Shown one piece after another: positions 8,395 to 15,488 of a DNA stretch of 64,000 bases. Position 1 is the stretch's first letter; the number at the start of each line of letters is the position of its first letter. Below the pieces are notes generated by a model. The model was not told the DNA's origin, searched no databases, and saw only the letters and a list, made by a program, of their open reading frames with translations. The position numbers and the translations under genes are program-made. Source of the stretch: Candidatus Brevefilum sp. (GTDB taxonomy: Bacteria > Chloroflexota > Anaerolineae > Anaerolineales > Anaerolineaceae); NCBI GenBank assembly GCA_019428905.1, contig JAHYJN010000001.1:1-64000 (forward strand). Reading direction: 5' to 3'.

Positions 8395-9708
8395 CTAGAA
8401 AGTTGTTTTTGGGACAATACCCAACCGGTGGGCTTCGTCTCGAATCCAATCTCGGAAGTTTGGATGTGCAATCCGCACCAAAGCTTCCATTCGGTCCTTT
8501 ACACACCGTCCACGTAATTCTGCGACCCCATATTCAGTGATGATGGTATCTACATCCTGGCTGGGCACAGTTACGCCAGCACCTGGAGCGAGGGTTGGTA
8601 CGATGGTTGAAATGCTGCCATTTTTGGCTGTCGAACGCAGGGCAATGATGCCGCGCCCACCCGAAGACATTTGCGCGCCGCGATGGGTGTCTAATTGGCC
8701 GCCTGTCCCGCTGAATTGGCGCGTTCCAATGCTTTGCGAACACACCTGGCCGATAATATCAACCTGCAGCGCCGTGTTAACACTGATCATCTTATAATTC
8801 TTTGCGATCACGTATGGGTCGTTGGTATAGCGCCCGCGATACATTTCAACATCTTTGTTGTGGTCAATGTGGTTGTACAACTTGCTGCTCCCTAAAGCAA
8901 AAGCACCAATCGTTTTTCCCGGATGCAGCGTCTTTTTTCGATTGGTGACCACCCCAACTTCGATCAAGTCAACCATACCATCCACGAGCATTTCTGTGTG
9001 TATGCCTAAATCTTTACGCTCCATGATAAAAGCTGTAATGGCATTGGGAATGCCACCAATGCCAAGTTGGATGGTAGAGCCATCTTCAATCAAATCAGCG
9101 ATGTAACCGCCAATCTGTTGTTCAATCTCAGTAGGCGCCTCAGACTGTAATTCAACCAGTGGCACATGATTTTCAACCAGGTAATTGACTTCCGAAACAT
9201 GCACCAGGGTATCCCCATACACCCAGGGTAAGTTGGGATTGACTTCAAGGATCTTAAGATCAGCTGCTTCTAGCAAGTCTTTTTGGACAATTAATCCTAA
9301 AGACAGGGACATATAACCATCTTGATTGGGCGGGGTGGCAGTGCCCCAAAAAATGTCTAAGTGACCCTTGGTTGCACTTAATTTATCGGTAGCTGCACGA
9401 TGTAAATTATTGGGGATGTAAGACACCCGGCCTTCAGGATGAAACTGACGATCAGCATAGCTGTAAAACCAGTTTTCATTATAGATGTGTCCCGCCATTT
9501 CTGGTTTCGTAAAGATGTCGTAGGAACGCATTGGCAAACATGTCCAGCAATGGACATCCTGTACATCCTTTGCTTTTTCCGCCAGGGTGGATAACAATCC
9601 TACAGGTTCTGCACCGGCAATGCCCACACCAATAGTCTGGTGAGATTGGACCATTGAAACCGCATCGACCAGCGAAATGTATTTATCTTCAAATTGCTTT
9701 GATGGCAT
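8395..9708 (-). CDS. Acetyl-CoA hydrolase/CoA-transferase family protein (4-hydroxybutyrate CoA-transferase-like)
   Basis: 437 residues, a two-domain family I CoA-transferase fused as one chain. Visible motifs are IQLGIGGIPNAI and LGIHTEM; the glutamate in HTEM (about Glu239) corresponds to the residue that forms the glutamyl-CoA intermediate in 4-hydroxybutyrate CoA-transferase. The C-terminal domain has GTGGQLD, KNGSISTIVPTLAPGAGVT and TEYGVAELRG. It probably moves CoA between acetate or another short acid and the pathway acid, activating it without ATP. Hydrolase activity is the alternative. It is 17 bp downstream of the KAS III-like gene. Confidence 0.9.
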   Translation of the reverse strand: MPSKQFEDKYISLVDAVSMVQSHQTIGVGIAGAEPVGLLSTLAEKAKDVQDVHCWTCLPMRSYDIFTKPEMAGHIYNENWFYSYADRQFHPEGRVSYIPNNLHRAATDKLSATKGHLDIFWGTATPPNQDGYMSLSLGLIVQKDLLEAADLKILEVNPNLPWVYGDTLVHVSEVNYLVENHVPLVELQSEAPTEIEQQIGGYIADLIEDGSTIQLGIGGIPNAITAFIMERKDLGIHTEMLVDGMVDLIEVGVVTNRKKTLHPGKTIGAFALGSSKLYNHIDHNKDVEMYRGRYTNDPYVIAKNYKMISVNTALQVDIIGQVCSQSIGTRQFSGTGGQLDTHRGAQMSSGGRGIIALRSTAKNGSISTIVPTLAPGAGVTVPSQDVDTIITEYGVAELRGRCVKDRMEALVRIAHPNFRDWIRDEAHRLGIVPKTTF

Positions 9709-9725
9709 GATTTGGTCTCAATTCT

Positions 9726-10736
9726 CTATTTTGGCATGCGAAAAGCCACGGCTGCCTGGTTATAACCAACACCTGATCCTATAAACACCACCAGATCACC
9801 TGGTTTTATCTTTCCCAATTTGCGCGCATCATCAAAGGCCATGGGCAGACAAGCCGAGCCTGTATAGCCCCATTTGTCCATAATCCAGTGCGCTTTTTCG
9901 AGCGGCAACCCTACCTCTTCCATGACTAGTTTGATGGAATTCAGCCGCACTTGTGTAAATATCACAAAATCGATATCCTCGATGGCAAAATCGCCATTTT
10001 TAGCCACTTCTCGGATGCGCTTTGGCCAACCTTCATTGTTTACTTCAGGCGGAAAAGGTGTCACCAGTTTAACTTTGGTCTTGCCAGATTGGATATTTTC
10101 GACCGTTGCCGGTTCTGCCGTTCCGCCAGCATAAATTCCCCAGTTTGGATAGTAAGAGCCATCGGCAAAAAAGGCTGACGAAATAAAGCCTGGCTGATCC
10201 CCTGGCGCTAACACCGCTGCCCCCGCACCATCACCATAGAAAAAGCTGATCACATCTGACTTGTAATCAGCTAAGCGATGCATCATATACGCACCGATTA
10301 CCAAGATGTATTTAAGATGCGGATTGGTGCTGATCAAACCCGCCCCTAAAGCGAGACCGGTTGGAAAGCTGGCACAGGCGCAGCCTACATCAAAAGTGCC
10401 AGCATTTTTGGCGCCAAGTTTCTCCTGGACGACCACCGAGGTAGCCGGGGTGATGTAATCAGGTGAGTCTGTACCCAAAATGATCAAATCGACATCCTCA
10501 GGCGTGATGCCAGCATCTGCCAGGGCATCTTTGGCTGCTTCCACGGCAAGATCAGAAGTGGCCATGTCCTCATCTGCATAAAAGCGGGTTTTGATATTTG
10601 AACTGCTTTCGAACTTGCCCACAACATCAGCTAAAGCGGGGTTGATCTCAGCCATCCATTGGGCAAAAGTTTCATTGGTAATCTCGTTTTTTGGCAAATA
10701 TCGACCAGTGCCAATGATGTTTGCATGACGTTCCAT
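9726..10736 (-). CDS. KAS III (FabH)-like condensing enzyme lacking the catalytic His and Asn
   Basis: 336 residues with the full KAS III/HMG-CoA-synthase fold. The nucleophile cysteine is kept in DVGCACASF (about Cys121) and GDGAGA is present. By alignment to FabH, the HQAN motif reads FTQVR (His to Thr, about 261) and the GNTSAAS motif reads GYTGSAC (Asn to Tyr, about 291). Two of the three triad residues needed for decarboxylating condensation are therefore replaced. It may be a non-decarboxylating acyltransferase, an HMG-CoA-synthase-like enzyme or a distinct subfamily. The start at 10736 has GAGG 5 nt upstream; in-frame codons at 10760 and 10751 are less likely. It is cotranscribed with thiolase and DUF35. 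Confidence 0.85.
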   Translation of the reverse strand: MERHANIIGTGRYLPKNEITNETFAQWMAEINPALADVVGKFESSSNIKTRFYADEDMATSDLAVEAAKDALADAGITPEDVDLIILGTDSPDYITPATSVVVQEKLGAKNAGTFDVGCACASFPTGLALGAGLISTNPHLKYILVIGAYMMHRLADYKSDVISFFYGDGAGAAVLAPGDQPGFISSAFFADGSYYPNWGIYAGGTAEPATVENIQSGKTKVKLVTPFPPEVNNEGWPKRIREVAKNGDFAIEDIDFVIFTQVRLNSIKLVMEEVGLPLEKAHWIMDKWGYTGSACLPMAFDDARKLGKIKPGDLVVFIGSGVGYNQAAVAFRMPK

Positions 10737-10789
10737 TTCTTCCTCTTTCATAAGTAACACGGTCTAACTGGTAACAATGCTCGTTGGGC

Positions 10790-11554
10790 CTAAGTTCCTA
10801 ACACCATCCCGCCATCCACACTGATCGCAGCGCCATGGATAAATGTAGCTTCATCACTGGCTAACCATGCATACAGGTTAGCAACATCCTCGGGTTGCCC
10901 CATGCGACCAAGTGGTGTTTTTGCGGCCAGGCCTTCTAGAATCTTTTCTGGCATTTTCTTAACCATCTCGGTCAGAATAAAACCGGGGCAGACAGCGTTA
11001 ACACGAATGTTAAACCGTCCTAACTCACGGGACCAGGTTTTTGTCATACCAATCACGCCGAATTTCGTTGCTGCGTAATTCGTCTGCCCAAAATTGCCAT
11101 ATAAACCGACAATCGATGAGGCATTCAATATGACGCCGCCGCCTTGTTGGATCATTTGAGGTGTCACAGCCTGGGCACAATTGAAGGTGCCTTTGAGGTT
11201 GACATCCAGTACCAAGTCGAAATCAGACTCAGACATTTGACTGACCACTGCGCCATCTTTGTACTTAACAAACAGGCCATCGCGAGTGATACCAGCATTG
11301 TTGATCAGGACATCCACCCGACCAAATTTCTCAACAACATCATCCACCCAAGATTGGACCTCAGCACGATTAGCTACATTGACTTTGTAAAACAAGGCAC
11401 CATTCCCCAACTGATCCGCAACAGCTTGCCCCACTTCTGCATCAAGGTCACAAATAATTACTCTTGCCCCTTCTTTGACAAATTTCTCAGCCGTGGCTTT
11501 TCCAATCCCCGCTGCGCCACCAGTGATCAAACATACTTTATCCTTTAACCGCAT
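10790..11554 (-). CDS. Short-chain dehydrogenase/reductase, FabG/PhaB-like
   Basis: 254-residue NAD(P)-dependent oxidoreductase. Motifs are the nucleotide loop TGGAAGIG (11-18), NNAG (85-88), the catalytic Ser in ASS (146-147), and Tyr160/Lys164 in YAATK. FabG and acetoacetyl-CoA reductases share this layout, so reduction or oxidation of a 3-oxo/3-hydroxyacyl thioester is likely. The open frame extends to 11635, but the ATG at 11554 with AGAGGAG upstream is the real start; the extra residues would overlap the promoter leader. It is the first gene of the acyl-CoA operon, directly downstream of the SARP-repeat promoter. Confidence 0.9.
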   Translation of the reverse strand: MRLKDKVCLITGGAAGIGKATAEKFVKEGARVIICDLDAEVGQAVADQLGNGALFYKVNVANRAEVQSWVDDVVEKFGRVDVLINNAGITRDGLFVKYKDGAVVSQMSESDFDLVLDVNLKGTFNCAQAVTPQMIQQGGGVILNASSIVGLYGNFGQTNYAATKFGVIGMTKTWSRELGRFNIRVNAVCPGFILTEMVKKMPEKILEGLAAKTPLGRMGQPEDVANLYAWLASDEATFIHGAAISVDGGMVLGT

Positions 11555-11625
11555 CGTAACTCCTCTGATGAAATAAATTAAAAAATGCAATGCACACAAT
11601 GGTTCTGTAGACTTGAACCAAAAGC

Positions 11626-11668
11626 AGTATAGCAAACCTGGATTACAAATGGGTTACGAAGGGGTTAC
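11626..11668 (-). promoter_or_regulatory. SARP-type activated promoter: three heptamer direct repeats before a -10 box
   Basis: On the minus strand three heptamers, GTAACCC (11668-11662), GTAACCC (11657-11651) and GTAATCC (11646-11640), recur at exactly 11 bp with 4-bp spacers. Exactly 8 bp separate the last one from a TATACT -10 box (11631-11626). No good -35 box is present, because the repeats occupy that place. This is the classic geometry of SARP activator sites (11-bp repeat period, last repeat 8 bp from -10). It drives the SDR gene at 11554. The regulator gene ends only 24 bp upstream. Confidence 0.8.
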
Positions 11669-11691
11669 AAAAGATCCGATGATGGTAGGCG

Positions 11692-14600
11692 TCAAAATTC
11701 TGAGACAAGCTGTTGATATAAACTTTCTGTTTCACGAGAGATAGGTGCGTTTAATTGATTTGAGAGCAATTCTATACAGCGATGATAAACCTCATGCACC
11801 ATTGAGTGTTGCCCTAGTTTGTGAAAAATCAACATCTGGGCGCGATAAGCAGCCTCCCAGAATGGGTCCTGATTTAGGATTTGATAAGAGATATCCAACG
11901 CCTGAGAATATTCATCTGTGTCGATAAAGTTGGTGAGCAAGCGATCAGCAGCCAGCATGAACTGCTGATGATAATATTGCTCTTCAATGGTTAACCTCTC
12001 GCAAATTGGACTATCTGAAAAATAGCTCCCTCGATATAACGTAAGCGCGTTTTCAAGATCGCGCACCTGGGCATGATTGATCATTTCTACAAATAAATCC
12101 GCATCGACGATGATGCGTGCTTTCGGACTCAACCGATAACTTTCCTGGTGCCGCTCAATAAAAAACGGGGCATCGCCTCGGGGTCGATCAGGCTCTAACA
12201 CCTGGTTGGCGGCATTATAGATCACCTTAAAATAACTCGCACTTTGCCCCCCCAGGGAATCAGGCCATAGCCATTCGCTGATTTGATCTTTTTGCACCCA
12301 TTTTCCACGCTGTGCTACCAGAATCTGAAAGAATTGACGTGCTTTTTCTCGCTTCCAATCCTGTGTTCCGATTAATTGATCACCCCGCCAGACTCTGAAG
12401 GTGCCCAGAGTTTGGACCCACAAGGTGTATCCAGGATGGCAGCATTCATTTGTGATGTCTCGTTGTCTCAATAATTGACCCAACAATTCTGACTCAATAC
12501 CGTTGTCATATGCAGCCAACGCCAAAGGATAAATCATCTCCCGATCTCTTAGCCCTAACAAGGTTTCTCTTGACAAGAGAAATTCATATCCATGATTTTT
12601 AACAAGCGTCAGGCATTTTTCAAAATAACCAAACGCTGTATTTTGATACCCCTGTTTCCAAGCTTTCAGGGCTAACCACATCCTGGCAGCACACAAGGTA
12701 AAAGGATCCTTTACGCGTATCGCTGAGGTCTCTGCAGTGGTTAAGAACCGCTGTGCAGCTTCTTGGTTATTAGCAAAAACAGCCCCCGCGCCTAAGGATA
12801 GACAGATTAAGATGCTGATCCATTCATCACCTGCTGTTTCAGCAATGGATAGGGATTCTAAAGCCAATTCTTCAGCTCTTTTGTACTGACCGGCATAACC
12901 CAGGGCTCGGCACATACCCCACAATGGTTCAACATGGATGCGGATTACATCGATTTGTTCAATTGATTCTTGATAATATTGCAATGCCTGGTTGAAACCA
13001 TGATTGCTGAAAGGGTGCTGATCTCGAAGAAGCAGCGCATGCCCCAGGCGCATATAACCGACGGACTGGACAAATTTTGAACGCAACAGCTTGCCAATAT
13101 CAATCCCTTGGCGTGCAAATTTTTCTGCATGATCTTGCTCTCCAAATATGGCGTAATACAACGATAAAAGTAATGTGCTCTCCCGGTGAAACCGTTGTGG
13201 TCTAGATGTTGGTAATGATGGACTGTTGGCTTCACGATCCAGCAATAGCTCGATGCCGGCTTTCAACCGACCCGTGCGTAAATAAACACGTGCTTGGATA
13301 TAATCCGTCTCCAATTCCAGATCTGGCATCAACTCGCTGGCTTGTGACAGTAATTTTTCAGCATTATCTGGATAACCTAAATTAAGTTGATTCTCGGCGA
13401 TCAAAACTAAAAGATCCGCCACCTCCTGGCGCATTTCACTTGGATCAAGCAGTTTTAATGCATCCTGCAGTAATTGATCCGCGTTGTTCGGGCGAATTGT
13501 ATCTAAAAATACCTGGCCTTGACCACGTAATGACCGAGAAATTCCCAACGGGTTTTGATGTGCTCGATAGAGACGCTCTGCCTGGTGATAATAATCCAGT
13601 GCATCCTCAAAACTGCCTAAATATCGGTTGACTTCACCCAACAGGTAGATCAAATAAGGAAAGGACTTCCGGTGAGGCTCAGGAATCTCGTGGATCCAAT
13701 AGTTAATTGATTCATGGCGCCCATCTTGAATAAATTGCTTTCCAATATTCTCCATAATTTGGTTGACCTGGAAATAGTCGTGCGCAGAAAGCAAATGGTA
13801 GATCGCTTCTTCCCAATATTCGTGCGCCCGAAAATAGCTGGCAATTTTCAAGTGAAGATCAGAAACCTGGCTCGGATTTCGTTGAATTTGGCTTAGCAAA
13901 AACGTCCTGAACATCTGGTGATAGCGATAAACCCCAGGCCGAAGTTCCTCAACAAATAATCCAGAATCATTAAGCTCACTAAGGACAACATCACTATTTT
14001 CGATTGTCAGTAAAAAATCACAGGCCGTGTTTTCAAGTTTAGAGAGGATGGATGTTTGCAAGAGGAAGTTTTGGATATGTAGGGGTAAACCACCTAAAAC
14101 GTCTTCTGCCAAATATTCAAACAACGTAGATTTTGATTGGCGCTCGTCTTCCAACACCTGCTGGATTGTGAGATCCGGGTTATTTTGCAGTGTCTGCCAG
14201 ATCATTTGCAAGCCAATTGCCCAGCCCTCTGTCTTTTTAAGAAGTTGATCAACAGATAGCTCTGATAAGATGATTCCGTATTGTTGTTCAAACAGTAAAG
14301 CAACTTCCTCACCTGTAAATGCTAAATCTTCCTTGGCAATTTTCAACACCTCATCCTTTACTGACCATTTATTGAGTGACGGAAAGTTGAGTGTGTGGCG
14401 AGTTGAAATGATCACATGCATTTTTGAGGGAAGGTGTTCGATGATCCAATCCATAAAACCGATCACATCAGGGACATCGCAAACAAGATGAAAATCATCA
14501 AGAACAAGAAAAGAATCCTGCGTGATATACATTGTCACCGCGTTAATAAAACCAATCAGCGCTTCTTCAAGCGTTGTGTCAGGGATATCCAATATCTTGA

Positions 14601-14898
14601 GCGGTTCCTCGCCAATCGGATGTTTGCGCTGATTAAAAGCTGTAAAGAGCTTTGCTAAGAATAATTTGGGATCACGTTCAGTGCCTGCGATGGTAAACCA
14701 GTAGATCGGATTAACCTGGCTATTCACAAATGAGAGAATCGACGTGCTTTTACCATAACCTGTTCCTGCCTCTAGTATGGTCAATGGGTAATTGATCGAA
14801 TGTTGCAGCTTTTGATTAACCCGTTTTCGCGCCAGCACACGGCTGCGTTGCGCGGGCGGATTGAGCTGGCTGAGAATGATTAAGTTGCGAATTGACAT
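11692..14898 (-). CDS. Large STAND/TPR transcriptional regulator with SARP-type C-terminus (OmpR-like wHTH + BTAD)
   Basis: 1068 residues. The N-terminus is a MalT-like STAND NTPase with Walker A AGTGYGKST (44-52) and a Walker B-like FLVLDDFHL. The middle is helical TPR-like repeat (about 380-790). The C-terminal quarter begins with an OmpR-like winged helix (WVQTLGTFRVWRG...KARQFFQILV, about 815-930) and ends in a BTAD domain (ENALTLYRGSYFSD onwards). This is the DNA-binding architecture of SARP activators joined to a signalling ATPase. Its gene ends 24 bp before SARP-like repeats in the next promoter, which it probably binds (inference). The ligand sensed is unknown. Confidence 0.92.
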   Translation of the reverse strand: MSIRNLIILSQLNPPAQRSRVLARKRVNQKLQHSINYPLTILEAGTGYGKSTSILSFVNSQVNPIYWFTIAGTERDPKLFLAKLFTAFNQRKHPIGEEPLKILDIPDTTLEEALIGFINAVTMYITQDSFLVLDDFHLVCDVPDVIGFMDWIIEHLPSKMHVIISTRHTLNFPSLNKWSVKDEVLKIAKEDLAFTGEEVALLFEQQYGIILSELSVDQLLKKTEGWAIGLQMIWQTLQNNPDLTIQQVLEDERQSKSTLFEYLAEDVLGGLPLHIQNFLLQTSILSKLENTACDFLLTIENSDVVLSELNDSGLFVEELRPGVYRYHQMFRTFLLSQIQRNPSQVSDLHLKIASYFRAHEYWEEAIYHLLSAHDYFQVNQIMENIGKQFIQDGRHESINYWIHEIPEPHRKSFPYLIYLLGEVNRYLGSFEDALDYYHQAERLYRAHQNPLGISRSLRGQGQVFLDTIRPNNADQLLQDALKLLDPSEMRQEVADLLVLIAENQLNLGYPDNAEKLLSQASELMPDLELETDYIQARVYLRTGRLKAGIELLLDREANSPSLPTSRPQRFHRESTLLLSLYYAIFGEQDHAEKFARQGIDIGKLLRSKFVQSVGYMRLGHALLLRDQHPFSNHGFNQALQYYQESIEQIDVIRIHVEPLWGMCRALGYAGQYKRAEELALESLSIAETAGDEWISILICLSLGAGAVFANNQEAAQRFLTTAETSAIRVKDPFTLCAARMWLALKAWKQGYQNTAFGYFEKCLTLVKNHGYEFLLSRETLLGLRDREMIYPLALAAYDNGIESELLGQLLRQRDITNECCHPGYTLWVQTLGTFRVWRGDQLIGTQDWKREKARQFFQILVAQRGKWVQKDQISEWLWPDSLGGQSASYFKVIYNAANQVLEPDRPRGDAPFFIERHQESYRLSPKARIIVDADLFVEMINHAQVRDLENALTLYRGSYFSDSPICERLTIEEQYYHQQFMLAADRLLTNFIDTDEYSQALDISYQILNQDPFWEAAYRAQMLIFHKLGQHSMVHEVYHRCIELLSNQLNAPISRETESLYQQLVSEF

Positions 14899-14942
14899 AT
14901 GGTTATTTCGTTTATCGTAGAACGATGCATTTACAACCTTGA

Positions 14943-14971
14943 ATTATAACGGTGAAAAGATTAGGGGACAA
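14943..14971 (-). promoter_or_regulatory. Promoter candidate for the SARP-like regulator gene
   Basis: Minus-strand TTGTCC (14971-14966), 17-bp spacer and a perfect TATAAT (14948-14943), about 45 bp before the regulator ATG at 14898. No heptamer repeats like those at 11640-11668 are seen here, so there is no sign of autoregulation by the same site type. Confidence 0.55.
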
Positions 14972-14991
14972 ATTATGTCCGTCCTGAGCGA

Positions 14992-15477
14992 TCAAACCAA
15001 CTTCAATACAACCTCTGGTTCATCACCATAATAGTCTCCCGTTGGAACAAACCCCAATTTCCGATAAAATTCACCCGGACCGCCCTCATCTGCGTCATAA
15101 CTTGTGTATAGTTCGGATATTCCAAAAGCCCGTAAATGATCTATCAACTTTGCGATGGCATTTTTGCCGTATCCCAAGCCTTGAAAGGGACGTGCAATCA
15201 TAAAACGCCATAAAAACACACCTGGGCAATCGATGCCATCTGCCCAATCAGAACCCAAATGCAGCATGATAAACCCAACCGCCGTTTGGTCAGCATAAAT
15301 CGCCCGCATCCACGCATTGTCAGAAACACAGCCCTGCGCAATCGAAACTGCATTATCAGCCACCGACCGGCGCTGTTCTTTCGTTAATGTTTCGCTCAAT
15401 TCGCAAATTTCAAGTACATTTTGCGCGTTGATGCGTTCAAAATGAATAACAGGTGATTTTTTTGAGGCATCTGACAT
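14992..15477 (-). CDS. GNAT-family N-acetyltransferase
   Basis: 161 residues from the ATG at 15477, which has GGAG 6 nt upstream. An in-frame ATG at 15489 overlaps the recD2 stop and has no ribosome site. The acetyl-CoA motif A is recognisable as FMIARPFQGLGYGKNAIAK, with the later motif GELGEFYRKLGF-like segment PGEFYRKLGFVPTGDY. The family transfers acyl groups from acyl-CoA to amines. It resembles spermidine acetyltransferases (BltD/SpeG-like) in length and C-terminal layout, but the substrate cannot be assigned. It follows recD2 with coupled stop/start. Confidence 0.82.
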   Translation of the reverse strand: MSDASKKSPVIHFERINAQNVLEICELSETLTKEQRRSVADNAVSIAQGCVSDNAWMRAIYADQTAVGFIMLHLGSDWADGIDCPGVFLWRFMIARPFQGLGYGKNAIAKLIDHLRAFGISELYTSYDADEGGPGEFYRKLGFVPTGDYYGDEPEVVLKLV

Positions 15478-15488
15478 GGTGCTCTCCA

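Noticed and set aside
11555-11635. 27-residue N-terminal extension of the SDR protein
   Set aside because: It overlaps the leader and reaches the promoter -10 region; ATG 11554 has AGAGGAG.
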